Below, piece by piece: positions 48,901 to 60,798 of a DNA stretch of 64,000 nucleotides. The notes below the pieces were generated by a model, which searched no databases, had not been told where the DNA came from, and worked only from the letters and a program-made list of their open reading frames with translations. Numbering within the stretch: the stretch's first letter is position 1; each line of letters begins with the position of its first letter. The stretch covers positions 95,803 through 159,802 of the forward strand of contig NW_026729174.1 of the NCBI RefSeq assembly GCF_030272615.1, read 5' to 3'. The position numbers and the translations under genes are program-made. Origin of the DNA: Cryptomeria japonica. Lineage: Eukaryota > Streptophyta > Pinopsida > Cupressales > Cupressaceae.

Positions 48901-50386
48901 GTCCATCAGGTTAGTTCCGTATTTTATTTTGTTTGAGGATGGCATGTGATGACACTCCACTCCTACATGTGTCCCTCTTGATGATTTATGATTATACCTT
49001 GTTGGAAGAATTAATGTCTTGTTAAGTTGTATGCCTTTGGGTGTTTATTCTTGTAGTAATGTATGGGTTCTTGCATGAGAGTCCTTGTGTAGTTAGTTTC
49101 TTTGGTTTGGGTGCCAATTTAGGTTTAGTGTGTGTGTTGCGCCATGTGTCATCTCCTAGCATGAGGGGCGGTTCCTTTGGTTCCACATTGTCGGGTGGTT
49201 CATGCTTTTAAGCCATTTGGACGTTCTCTTGGATTCTTCATGTGTGGACGTGTATTCTTCTTCATGATGATTATGGATGTACCTTGTAGAAGATTTATGT
49301 AATGAATATAATGGAGTTCATGCAATATAATATTCTTGTATGTAGTAGTTGGAAATTAGGATTATGTCATAAATTGTAATAAGACATTAGAGATGTAATT
49401 GTATTATTGTAAGGATGTGATCTTTTGTACCTTGAAATAGAAATGGAGTTGCATTATGGTTTAATTATAATATTTTATGGAATGTTTAGGATGTATAATA
49501 AAATGTAAAATAAAATTGGGATTAAAAGGTATTGAGGCCTTAGAATATAGCTAATAGGAAATGGATTGATTTGCATAGTAATGGAATGTATATCCTGCTA
49601 GATGAATAGTAAATGACTTTTATATGATGAATGCCATGCACTTGTATTAAAAGTAATGGATTTATAATGTTATATTTTTGTAAGTTAATAAATGAACTCT
49701 ATGATTGAAGGATTAGTCTGATGTTGTGCTTGTTCATGCTTAAGTAAAGAAATAAGGAAATAGAGTTTATACATAATGAGTAGATAATCATAATAGATGG
49801 AATGAGATTATGTTAGTATTAAATGCAATTGAAGTGAGTTTAGATGGATTATAGTAATGCAATAGGATTGCATTGTCATGGAAAATGATGAAGAGCATGT
49901 AGATAGGGAATGATGGGTTAAAACATATTTGGTTTTGGTGCATAAAATGAATGTAGGATTAAGGGGTTGTCTTGCATTTTTAAAAGAATAAATGTAATAT
50001 GCTAGTAGAATGATAGAACGTTATGCATATCATGATGGATAGATAATGTAGTAGGTTGCATATCTCATGATTAGGAAATTAAATATGATGCATTAATTCA
50101 AGATGGAATATGTTTGTTGTGTGAGTGGGATGTCATTATGGAAGTTAAATTAAGTAATGACGTTGAAGTACCCTAGGGAAAAATTAATGGTGTTATGTTA
50201 TTTCCGCTTGTGTTAATTAATGAAATGTGTAATTAAGTATGTTCATAATGGGTAAATGGTTAATGAATGTAGTTAGATGGAGATATTATGTGTTACATTA
50301 GTTGTTATTAGATGTTAATATTTTTTTTTATCTCCATTAGTATGTTAGATATTTAGTTTCTCTAGGGTGTTTTGGTACGCATTACA
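45953..50386 (+). repeat. Element A 3' LTR, full length
   Basis: TGTAGTGTCCAC...GGTACGCATTACA, 4434 bp with TGTA...TACA ends. Colinear with the truncated 5' LTR from 46506 on, with many substitutions and small indels, so element A is older than B. No coding motif. The bases after it (GGACA) would be the target duplication, but the left partner is lost. Confidence 0.88.
48040..48150 (+). repeat. ~21-bp tandem repeat in A 3' LTR
   Basis: Counterpart of 27125-27232: imperfect CGCTAACCTGTTGCGTAAA-type units. Confidence 0.85.
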
Positions 50387-51627
50387 GGACACACAAAGAA
50401 CTTTAAAAAACAAAGAAAGAAATTGCATACATTTATTTATAACATAACATTCTTCCACTATTTGTGAACATTGCAAACAATCGTGAACAAACGCGAAGAC
50501 AAGAACTTACCTTTCAAAGAACTTTGCTAACAAAAAAATTCACTACCTCAATACCTTGCTTCACTGTGGTCAAAGGCCAACTTTAAATAGGCTATGGAGG
50601 TGGTTAATTTACAAATAGATGCATTGGATGGGGGTAGATGGAGGTACCATTTTTTATGTAGTTTGTCCACGTTGGTAACGCAGGAGGCCATACTTTGCAT
50701 TAACTTTGCCACCTAATTTCATTAATAATCTTACCAACTACATCATTGTTCCAAGGGTTAAGCCTACCCCTTGATCACAATTGCAAGCATATCACTCCAC
50801 TATATGAAATCTGTAATGGAATGATGAATTAGCACATGCAATCGAAAAAGAAGGAAATGCAATTTGTTGTTTCTGCTTTAATGGATTTCGAAGGGATGAC
50901 CATGTTGGAAGGGTTGTTGAAGTATTAAATTTTGGTCAATGTCAATCATCCAATGGAACTTCCATTCAAGTCAATCATGCATTGTTATCCTCTACATTGT
51001 ATTAACTATAAAATGGGAGCCAAGAAAGCATATTGGGCAAGAGAGTTGTATTGACATGGCTAGCAAGAGAAAGATGGCATTCAATCTCAAGCTCTCTGGT
51101 ATGCTTGCGACTATTATGCTTTAGTGTTGGGAATAGTAGCTGTTTGTTAGGTTAGAAACCTGAAGATGCAAACAACATATCAAACAGATAAATTCAGAGG
51201 GTCCTGGTACGATAAGATATATTTGGGAAAAATCAAAGATCTCCTCCTTCTACATGCATAAAATCACATTATATCCAGTGTACAGTATGAGCAAACTATT
51301 GTGTAATGCTGACGGTTGACCACCTTACAAACTTAATCGAATGCACACCTCCAATTCATTGGTCAAAATCAAATGATGACAACACCAGTGCCTAACAAAG
51401 AACCGTAACAAGACAGGCAAGGGTATTCTTGAAAACCAATTGGTAAGACTATTGGGAAAAAAGAATGGCGTCTGATTGTCGACGAATCCGATGGCCATTG
51501 CCACCAAATATAGCCTATCGGCTAATTATAATCTAGATTTTGAGTGACCATAACACATAAATATTTTCATGTAGATTATACTTTATCTTTTTAAATATTT
51601 CATTGAAATAAAGTATTGATGCAGAGT
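50387..51627. other. Flank of element A; no gene recognised
   Basis: The minus strand has a TATTTAAAG box (about 50582-50590) and, downstream, CTTTGAAAG/GTAAGTT (about 50508-50523), a good splice-donor match. This would suit a promoter and first exon reading into element A, but no coding exon supports it. Frames of about 60 codons (50939-51124 plus, 51325-51507 minus) are unrecognised. Confidence 0.35.
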
Positions 51628-52080
51628 GCAAGGTTATTTTTCAAGAATTTTTCGACATCATTTACTATTTTTCTTGTCATCTTGAACAATGTCATTATTT
51701 TTAGTAACAAATTTTGATTTATTAAAAAGAGAGGGAAAACTCAAATAAAGTATAACAAATTTATAGTTTTGAGAAAAGTTGAAACTGAGGGCTATTCACT
51801 TATACAATTTTATGTTTTATGATATTATTTGACCCAAATTGTGGGGTTCAAAGTGGTAAGTTTTAGCTTGTTAAGCATGTTGCAATGTAAACTCTGTTGA
51901 ATGGGAAGTAAATAAAATCGTTTTGAAAATCGTTGTACTAAGGAACAAGAATGGAAATGACATAGATATATTTGAAAATGGACAACAACAACGTCGGTAA
52001 TAACATACATTAAATGATGGCTTTTGATCGATAATTGTGGGTCCAACCACTTAATGTCTGCGCAACAGATTTACTTTTTT
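51628..52080 (+). repeat. Dispersed repeat, matches 55468-55930
   Basis: Both copies share GAGTGCAAGGTTATTTTTCA, ATTTTGATTTATTAAAAAGA, GATATTATTTGACCCAAATT and AATGTAAACTCT in order. AT-rich, non-coding, with no clear termini. Confidence 0.75.
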
Positions 52081-52100
52081 TCAATTTTCACAGTAAATGT

Positions 52101-52254
52101 GCTAGCTTATATATATTTAATAAGCCAAGAGATATCCTTCTAGAGGCGCCTATTTTTTTATGAATTTATCAATATTAAATTGCAATAGGCGCCTCGAGAA
52201 GGATATGTCTTGGCTTATTCTATATATATTATTAAATATATATAAGCTAGTAGC
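52101..52254. repeat. Long foldback (MITE-like or hairpin RNA gene)
   Basis: Left arm 52101-52154 pairs with right arm about 52184-52254. Shared stem words are CTAGCTTATATATATTTAAT, TAAGCCAAGA, ATATCCTTCT and GAGGCGCCTATT. The paired stem has only a few mismatches plus a 14-bp AT insertion in the right arm. The loop is about 29 bp. A MITE is likeliest; a small-RNA hairpin is possible. Confidence 0.8.
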
Positions 52255-52329
52255 AGTTGCAACATGAATTGGAAGACATGACATAAATTAATTTCAAATT
52301 ATATATTGTTGTATAGTTATATGTTTTGG

Positions 52330-52640
52330 ATTGGTACAGTGTTAGATTTAGGATTCCATTTGGTTCAATTCTAGATTTAGAATTATAGTTATGATTGGAA
52401 TCAAAATTATAGGCCCAATTCAATAAGGATTAGGGTTAATTTTGGTTTACTATTGGGATTAGGATTTGATTTGGTTTAAAATATAGTAGGCCTAATTATA
52501 TAAGGAATAGGGTTCATTTTGGTTTTCTATTAGGGTTAGGGTTAAGGGTTAAGTTTAGGATTATAGTTAGGGTTTACATTATTTTTAGAGTTAGGTTAAT
52601 GGTTAGGGTTTGGATTTAAATCATGGTTAGTGTTATAGTT
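52330..52640 (+). repeat. Degenerate GGGTTA/GGATTA repeat tract
   Basis: Many words such as ATTAGGGTTA, GATTAGGGTT, TTAGGGTTAGGGTTAAGGGT and TAGGGTTTA in a 300-bp stretch. It resembles an eroded telomere-type array (plant unit TTTAGGG), but the period is not regular, so a true interstitial telomere is uncertain. Confidence 0.5.
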
Positions 52641-53207
52641 AGTGTTAAGAATCGATATGTTGGAAGAGACACTCAAGGATTTTGAAATTGAAGAACTAAA
52701 ATAGAAGTGGCGACAAATGAATGAAATTAATATGGAAGATTGGATTGGGTGAGTTGCGTTGATTAATGAAGATGCATGAATTCGTAAGGAGTTGAATAAT
52801 AAAAGTCTTTAGGTTTTTTTTTCTTAGACTAGATGCTTTGCATGTGAAGATTTTATTTTAGTAGTGAGTTAACTGATGTTCAAACTTTAGACTTTGTTTT
52901 ATGGCATTTTGTTATTTTGGATTTAGTTAGGTTCTATCTTTAGCCGCGATTCTAATTTCTGCTGAAGTGTACATAGGATAGGAAATTTCCAGTTTTTAGG
53001 TAGGTTGATTGATACAAGATAAGATGTACTTCCCATTCTTATCCATCTTTATCTAAAGAAAGTGCATGGGTTTAAGACTTGAATGGTATCTCATTTCAAT
53101 TTTAAGCTACTGCAATATATTTCTAAAGGCAGTTGTAGTTTTTTCTTTCAATCAGTACAAAGAAAAGAAATAGTTGTATATTTGAGAGTTAAATACTTTC
53201 TATTCTC
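52641..53207. other. No gene seen
   Basis: AT-rich intergenic sequence with short frames only. Confidence 0.5.
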
Positions 53208-53415
53208 ACCATTTGCATTTTCAGCAGCATGTGTTTGTAGATTAGAATAGTCAGAGATTATTGTTTTTCACCATTTGGATTTTCAGCAGTATGTGTTTGT
53301 AGAGTAGCATAGTCAGATATCACTCTTTTGACTCATGTAGTCGTGTTTTAAGCTTCCAAATTTTAGGGTTTAAAAGCATGTGTGTGTAGATTAGCATACT
53401 GCAGATTATTGTTTT
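53208..53415 (+). repeat. 62-bp tandem duplication with partial third copy
   Basis: CACCATTTG(C/G)ATTTTCAGC starts at 53208 and 53270 and both units continue CATGTGTTTGTAGA-like. A weaker third copy near 53340-53415 keeps GTGTGTAGATTAGCATA. Confidence 0.75.
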
Positions 53416-55079
53416 GACATAGATAATTTGGCTTTAAGCTGCCAATTTTTAGTGTTAATCTTTTTTAGTGCAAAATATTCTTAGAGAAATATTTTTATTA
53501 TTCTTGAGTAGTTCACTTCTTTTAGTTATTTGACTAATAATTCAATGTTGTTCCCTCTTGTTTGGAAGTAGAGCTGAAAATAAAATCAGCTAAACACATA
53601 AATTCAACATTAGTAACTACAAAGCCAATTCAAAAGAAGACAAATTAAGTCCCAAGTAACATACAACATAACTAGAAATGTGTAGAATCTTACTACTCAG
53701 ATTTCCACACACAACACAACCATCAATTTTTACTATATTTGTGCCACTATGATCAATGCATTCTCTACTATGAATGTGACTTTTTAATTTCCCCAATAAG
53801 TTGTGGTGCATCATGAATGCTTGTTTGCATGTACCTTGAAAACTAGGGGAAGATCACCAGTAGCCCTCATAGCGAACTTCGTGCACCCACAGATCCTAAA
53901 CGGTACATCGGATTTTGAATTTATTTTTTGGTTGTCTTCGTATGCGACTTAACTTCTTAAAGCTATTGATCTGGTTTCTGGGTAGTAATGATGCATGTTG
54001 TGAAATCAGTTATACGCACAAAGGTCAAAAAGTACACATTTCAAAGTGTCGCCTAATACCTAACTAAATATGTTCTAGTAACCGTCCACTCAAAATCGCC
54101 AGTACTTGTGGACAAGTCTCCCAATAGTTTTGCACAAATGTTACAATAGTGGTGCAAAAATGGGCTAATTATGAACATAAAATGACAAAAAAATGATCGG
54201 CTATTGGTACAAAACAAATTTATTAATGGTGTTTTCATTATAACGGCTATTGTGGGGTCACTATGACAATAACATGATGGTTATTGGAACTATGTTATCT
54301 ATTGGTTGTCTTCCCCTACCTATATTTCATTGCCATTTTATTTATGGATTAAATTGTCACGGGAAATTGCATGGTTGTGTTTGGGTTATATATGCATGAG
54401 GTGTTTACTATTTTCTTGTAGCAGGCTTCTATGCAATGGAATTCGGTCATCTCTTTCACTTAGTAAGAGATAATCATATAAGGTGTAGTAACATTTTTTG
54501 TTTTAGTTTTTATCAAACGCTTAGTTCTACTAGGAGATTCTTTTGCTTAGATTAAATTTAGCCTACAATTTGAGAGATATAACTCTTTTTCAACTTTGGT
54601 ATTATTCCCAGACTCTTCCAAAGCATATTTCATGACCAATGAGAGCTAAAAAATTAGTCATCCCATCAACTTTGTATTTAGGAAAACTTGTGTATATGAA
54701 TTAGTGGTAGGTGCCAGGACTACTTATTCTCAAGAATTGTATCAAAACCTTTTGCCCATGTTAAATGCCATCATCATATCTTATTCATGTCTATTTTTAG
54801 TCTTTTGTATAATGTAAATTGCATGCATTTTCAGTATCAATATTTGTACCTTATGTTTGAGTTAACTTATGTGTAATTGTATGAATTTATTGTTGAATTA
54901 TAATTGAAGAAAATGATAAAGTTGTGTTTTGCTTCAATCTTATCAAATTGTTGGAGAACTCAAAAGACTTATTTACATAGTTGGCAGAGCTTATGTTGTT
55001 TACATAAAACATTAAATAGTTATCCTAGAATTGTTTGGCAATATAACCAGTGCAGTAAAATATTAGCATTCTAGATTAG
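53416..55079. other. No gene or repeat recognised
   Basis: About 1.7 kb of AT-rich DNA. Minus frames of about 60 codons at 53617-53814 and 54053-54238 match nothing I know. Confidence 0.5.
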
Positions 55080-55467
55080 GGTAAATTGTATTCACAAATG
55101 CGAATAAAATATCAATTTTTTTGGAGCATTGGTTATTTATAATCAGATCTCGCCTTCAAGGATGTTTTATTTTGATTGTTGAATACTAAACATTCCAATT
55201 GTGTGAATACCAAATATTGTTGAAATTTAGTCCAAGAAATTTAATTTACATTTTTTTTTACCATGGTGTAACTTGGACCTTGCTAGGTTGCTTGGATGAG
55301 TCTAATGCTAATATGAAACTAAAAATATTATGAACATGAAATGATTGGTGAGTAGTTCATCTAAGTGATAAAATAGTCAATTTTGAAAGGTTCATGAGGT
55401 TCTATGTTACATTCTATGATCAAACAATTGAATGGCTAGTAAATTGGTAATGTTTGCCTACATGTGT
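55080..55467 (+). repeat. Dispersed repeat, longer copy of 12703-13005
   Basis: Colinear with 12703-13005, but with extra sequence near 55175 and 55250 (a poly-T and ACTTGGACCTTGC). It adjoins directly the next repeat. Confidence 0.7.
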
Positions 55468-55930
55468 AAGAGTGCAAGGTTATTTTTCAGGAATTTTTTT
55501 GATATCATTTACTATTTTTTTCGTCATCTCGAACATGTCATTATTTTCAGTAACAAATTTTGATTTATTAAAAAGAGAGAGAAGACTCAAATAATGTATA
55601 TAACAAATTTATATTTTTGAGAAAAACTAAAATTGAGGGCTATTTACTTATAATTTTTATGTTTTATGATATTATTTGACCCAAATTTGTGGGGTCCAAA
55701 GTGGTAAATTTCACCTTGTTAAGCATGTCGCAATGTAAACTCTATTGAATGGGAAGTAACTAAAATCGTTCTGGAAACGGTTGCGCTAAGGAACGGGAAT
55801 GACAATGGCACCAAAATATTTGAAAACTGACAACAATGATGCCGATAATAACATACATTAAATGATGGGTTTTGATAGATACTTAATGTCTGTGCAACAA
55901 ATTTCCTTTTTTTCAATTTTCATGGTCAAC
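55468..55930 (+). repeat. Dispersed repeat, matches 51628-52080
   Basis: Same order of shared words as the 51.6-kb copy. Here it is joined to the 55080 repeat, so the two may be parts of one larger, fragmented element. Confidence 0.75.
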
Positions 55931-56411
55931 GTAAAACTTTTCCCATTCACGTCTTAGGTGTGAGGATTCTTAATTTTGGTGGCCAAAGCCCACCATAAAA
56001 GCCTCTCGGCTAAATATCTAGTTTTAATTTTTAGTACGAATTTATAGTAATTTTTTTAACAAACATAATGCAGGTTCATCTTTATTATTTGAGGAGATTA
56101 TACACAAAATTTGTGTTGGGTTTAAAACTCAATTATTTTGACTTCAGATAATTCCAAGGTGTTAGCAGTGCATGCCCCAATAGAGGTTAGAAGCATGGGT
56201 TGACCCTAATTGATTGGTGCTTGCTCAACCTCTTGTGGATCCTCCTTTTTCTACTAGCAACCATTCAACGTGTAGTGATATTTGCATTAGTGGCATTGAG
56301 TTAACCCTCTACCAATCTCAACTATTAGGCTAATTAGATGCCAACTGATGTTGGTGGTCATGACCATGGAGGAGCATCAGGTTTAAAGTTGGTCTTAGTG
56401 CCACTCCCATC
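55931..56411. other. No gene seen
   Basis: Non-coding sequence up to the left edge of element D's LTR. Confidence 0.5.
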
Positions 56412-57721
56412 TGTTGACACCTCATTTTTGTACAAGTTTTCATCGATTATGTTATGGCCCTAGTGATGGTCCATTCACTTTAGGTGTAGGTGGAGCATCA
56501 AAGGATATTGCTTCATATTGTAAAGTAGAAAATTGGACACTAGTGACTCCCTACCTAGGAGAGAGAAAGGAAGTCACTAGGATGATTTTCACTTGGGAGA
56601 AAAGTTACATTCAAAAGAGGGGCTTGAATCCACTAGATCAAAATCTAAGGGAAACAAGGATAAGAATTCCAAGTGGATTGCAAGGGCTGGAAAGTGATTT
56701 GCCCTCTTTTGTAAATATATATGTTGACTTTATGACTATGTAGACAAGGGAGATAAAATGAGTGAAATAAGGAGCTATCGGTTCAGGATCGCATTGTAAC
56801 TTTAGATCTGAGATACTCAGACTAATATGGATCTGCCCTGCAAATTTGGAGAAAATTCATCAGGACCGTGTTGAAAGTGCACACGGTCCTTCGAAAAATC
56901 CGTGTGCAGAAAAGGGTTTTTCCATCTTTGTAAATGGAGTCCAGTCCTGCAATTATAGTTGCGCACCTGCAACCTATACAAAGAAAAGAAGGAAAGAAGG
57001 GTTGTGGATAGGGGTTTGCCTCAGTCAAACCCCAGTTGAGGAATCAACCTTGAAAGAAAGTAATTGCAAATGCTTAAATATAAATAATAGAAATGTATAC
57101 CTTGTAGATCTGCAATTGATGATGATGATTGCTTTGCTTCTTGATTGTAATCACAAATGTTGTATGAAATGGCATGGAACATGAAAAAACCCTAACACAC
57201 ACATTCTTACAAATGAATTTTGTAATGTTTCTCCAATGGATGAATGAAGAAGACACATGAAGAAGAGAACTTGGTGGATGCTTGAAGACTTGAATTCTTG
57301 ATGGAGACCTTTCGCTTGAATTTCATTTATTATCCTTATCTTGCCTATGTATCGCGATTGTCCTTCGTCTCTATCGAATGAGGGAATTGAATCTCCTTTT
57401 ATTAATGCCTAAGAGGATTACTTTTCATCCATTGAAGGCCAACAAAGGAAGATTGCAATCCACGAAGAATGAAATTAAGCAAAAGGGATTGGATGGACCC
57501 ATCTTAGGGCCTCCCTAAGAGGGAGGACAGGGGCGCCACGCCCCTGTCATGTCCTATCTTGGGGCCCAGACAAGGTCTTAAGATAGCAGAAGGGTCACAA
57601 TAGGAAGAGACTTGGGATGAAAGTGCAGAAAGGGGTCTCAGTCGAGAGAGAAATGCAGTCACTTAGCACAGGACCTAAAATGTGATCGAAATTGCGAGGG
57701 TCACAATTTTAGGACACTACA
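56412..57721 (-). repeat. Element D 3' LTR
   Basis: Plus coordinates: TGTTGACACC...GGACACTACA, 1310 bp. On the minus strand it starts TGTAGTGTCCTAAAATTGTG and ends GTGTCAACA. A purine tract adjoins on the right, so the element's interior lies to the right and this is the 3' LTR. Contains inverted GGGGCGCC/GGCGCC-like words near 57530. No second LTR copy was found to the right within the window. Frames of 109 and 112 codons inside it are not recognisable proteins. Confidence 0.7.
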
Positions 57722-57740
57722 TTTAGCCCCAACTTTAGCA
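57722..57740 (-). other. Polypurine tract of element D
   Basis: The minus strand reads AAAGTTGGGGCTAAA just before TGTAGTGTCC. Confidence 0.6.
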
Positions 57741-58447
57741 GGAGTATGGCTTACGCCAATAGAGTCGAAAATGTAGAAGAAAGAGAAAGATGAAGATGAG
57801 AGATACAAAGCAATACCACAAGGAGTATAAGACATCACTAATCTTGAGGAACAAAGCCCCCAATCTTAAGATCTTAACTCACTCAAACATATGCAAGAGC
57901 ATACAAGACCAAAAGAATAAGATCAACGAAAACAAGAAAAAGCACAAAAGACACACAACAAAGACAAAACACACAAAACCACACATCAACTAGCCAAACA
58001 GAGCTCAATACCAACGTCTCAAACAACTAACTGAAACACAAAGACCAATGCCATCACATAAACACCAATAATCACATAAAAGAGCAAAGCTGACATCATC
58101 CATGAATCATCAATAGTAAAACTATGGGCTCAAGAGAGGAAGGAGAGAGAGGACATGAATACAAACTTTTGTGATCCATGAGAAGAAAGACTAAAAAGAA
58201 GAAACCATGGACATCTCACCCCTAGAATTAGGTGATCCATGGAGAAAAGGGACATGGAAAACTAGCCCTTAGAGTTTGTCTAGGTGATCCATGTAAGGGA
58301 GGAAGGTGAGAACGTCGTTAGTTCCACTCAACCTCATGTGCATGTGTGTAAGTGAGGTTTGAAGCACCTCATAGGAGTCTATGCTCGGGGATGCTATAAC
58401 CTGTATAAGATGTATAGCAAAAATGTCAAGAAAGGAATGGCATCTCA
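57741..58447. other. Element D 3' non-coding region
   Basis: A-rich plus strand (AAGACACACAACAAAGAC type), no domain seen. Confidence 0.5.
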
Positions 58448-58770
58448 CTCTAAGAGACTGTGCTCTGGTTCCGAGAATAATCACCTTGTATAAAAGAAAA
58501 AGTGGCAACATCTCGCTCTAAGAGTTTGTGATTTGGTTTTGATAATCTCCCACTATATAGGAGGAAAGTGACGACATCTTTCTCTAAGAGGTTTCCCTTT
58601 GGTTTTGAGAATGACCCACTGTACAAGAGAAAAGTGGCGACATCTTGCTCTAAGAGGATACCCTCTGGTTCCAAGAATGACTCACTATACAAGAGAAAAT
58701 TGGTGAAATATTTATCTAAGAGGCTACCCTCTGGTTCCAAGAATGACCCACTGTACAAGAGATGCCATGT
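58448..58770. repeat. 66-bp tandem repeat in element D
   Basis: The word CTCTAAGAG recurs at 58448, 58516, 58582, 58648 and (as ATCTAAGAG) 58714: 68, 66, 66 and 66 bp apart. Because 66 is a multiple of three, the minus strand stays open as a 22-residue repeat (EPEG..LLE.DVATFLLYSGSF), and the plus strand is open too. I regard the repeat as structural or neutral rather than a gene. Confidence 0.9.
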
Positions 58771-60399
58771 GTGAGATAAATATATTACAAAAGGAGTAGT
58801 GCAGGTGCTCCCCCCCTTAAGATCTCAAAATAGTTTTATGTTGATATCTTAAGGAAAGTAGAACAAGGATACCTACCTTCAACGCAAATAAGATATCCAT
58901 TATGCAACAATGTCATAAATCCAAGCAAGAGAGGGAATACTCTTCAAGAAAGGGTAAGATAGTTGAAAAGAGATATCTTGATGTAAGTGTAAAGGAGATC
59001 CTTGGAGGAGAAGAGATCTTTATTCAAAAGACATCTACCCCCAAGAGGAGTTGTCTTAGACAAATATAACATCTTCTAGAACGAAGCATAGAATAGAACC
59101 AGAATGGAATCCTTCCTCCTATTGCTAGGGGAGAGGGATTCTTAATAAAGGATGACTCACTTTTATCCCGATGTGGATGGGTGAATTTATTAAAGATGTA
59201 CATTACCAAGTGTAAAAGAGGTTGTAGTCAAGGAGTTACACCTCTTGTATAAGAGAGTACCCTTGAGCGAACAACAACGATTTCACACAAGGAAATACAA
59301 CAAGAAATGAAACTCACATCATCCCCAAAATAGGAAAGAGTGGATCCTTAAAGAAAGAAAGAAAATGAGAGATCATTTCCCCCCAAGTGTAGGAACAATG
59401 AGAAGAGCTTACACAATCTTCTAGAGAGAGATTAGACATAAGAAAATGTACAATAAACTTACATGAACATATGCAAGAAAAGACATTAGTAAATATAAAA
59501 TACACGTCTCAAGAAGTGGTAATCTTCTAAGAGAGGAAAGAAAGAAAATAGCATATTCCTCAGGAGGGATTAGTCACGAGGACATACCACATATGAAAAA
59601 TGCAGCCCCTAAAGGAAATAATGATAAATGAGATAAAAAGGAGTAGAAATGAATGAAATCCTTGCCTCCCAAGTGAGAAGAACAAGGAGAAATATTACAC
59701 ATCTTCTAATGGAGATCATTTTCAAGCAATATGCCTTCCTAATGGAATGAATCCTCTCAAGGAAGGGTCATGTACTTTACATGAGACCGCTCTATGCTAG
59801 GGGCATATCATATTTGTAAATAATCAAAACCATAGAATGGGTACTTTTTCCAATAGAATAAAATCAGGAGAAGAAGTGCATTACTCATTAAAGATGCTCC
59901 TCTTCAAGCAAAGAGTAAAAACTCAAGAACAAGTATATGCTCTCATAAGATTAACTCTATGCAAGAAAGGGGGTCTAATAATGAATAATGCATGAAGAGA
60001 AATTAATGGAAAAAAGAAAAAGAAGTGAGCCTCATTTTGCTAACCCAAAGTATTAAAATTGAAACAATACCACCACAAAAGCTATGTCATCGGGTGAAGA
60101 GCAACATGAAAATAAAAGAAGTGCTAAGGCACTATGTTCATGTCAAGGAAGACATCTAAATCTATTGTAGGAGAAATTCGTGCATGATCATATTGCTTTT
60201 GAAAAAAATTCTTAAATGCATGACATTTCCGAAGAGAATGTGAATATGAATCATGAAAAATTCAATATTTCCCACCTTTCACTTGCTTAAGATTCTTGTT
60301 TGGATTTTTAGGAGGAAAGGAAATATTCTTATCATATTTTAATCTCCAATAGATTTTTGTAGCTAGTCTATCAAGATGATAAATGTGTTTTAAGTGATT
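58771..60399. other. Element D non-coding, purine-rich region
   Basis: The plus strand is rich in AAGAGAGG/GAAAGAAAG words. No pol motif was found where pol should be (between gag and the 3' LTR), so the element is non-autonomous or gutted. Confidence 0.6.
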
Positions 60400-60798
60400 T
60401 TATTGACATGGAAGAGGATAATTATTAGAAGAAGAAGGTTTATCATCCACAATTCTAATTTTGCCACTGTCGATGCCATCTTGAATAGATTTTTGAAAAT
60501 CAGGCCAATCATTAGCATTATGATCATGGGTTTTATGAAATGAGAAAAATGGACGTTTTGAAGAAGAAGCATTCTTGCGAGCTCTTTTGATTTGTTGCTT
60601 CTGAAGATAGTTATTAAAATTTTCAAGCCTAAGGAGTTCATCCTTTGAGAGAGGAATTTCGCTTCCTAAGCCTTCTGTAGTAGCTTGCATAAAAGGGTTT
60701 ATAGGGATACAGATTCCTTGTTCAAATTTCCTAACTCCTTGTCCTCTAAAACCTTGTTTTGTTATTATATTAAAGCCACAACTGTAACAATGTTGCAA
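60400..60798 (-). pseudogene. Element D gag remnant
   Basis: A 132-codon frame with PINPFMQATTEGL upstream and FFSFHKTHDHNANDWPDFQ then GIDSGKIRI near its end. The last part lines up with the Tat/Athila-type zinc motif (C-x-FHK-x-x-GH-x-T-x-x-C), but both cysteines and the glycine are lost. It is on the same strand as the LTR orientation. This is the only protein evidence for element D. Confidence 0.5.

Larger units (their letters stand above)
25280..50386 (+). mobile_element. Element A: giant-LTR, near-empty retrotransposon, interrupted by B
   Basis: Plus-strand element made of a left-truncated 5' LTR (25280-29466), a primer site (TGGTATCAAAGCCCA), about 275 bp of internal sequence, the nested element B (29742-45878), 69 bp more of internal sequence ending in a purine tract, and a 3' LTR (45953-50386). 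Without B the interior is about 340 bp and has no protein motif, against LTRs of about 4.4 kb. This is the layout of a non-autonomous large-retrotransposon derivative, or of an element that lost its genes by deletion. The primer-site type would fit trans-mobilisation by a chromovirus such as C, which is inference. Confidence 0.75.

Noticed and set aside
56414-57184. Plus-strand genes of 109 and 112 codons
   Set aside because: Both fall inside the LTR of element D and lack recognisable domains.
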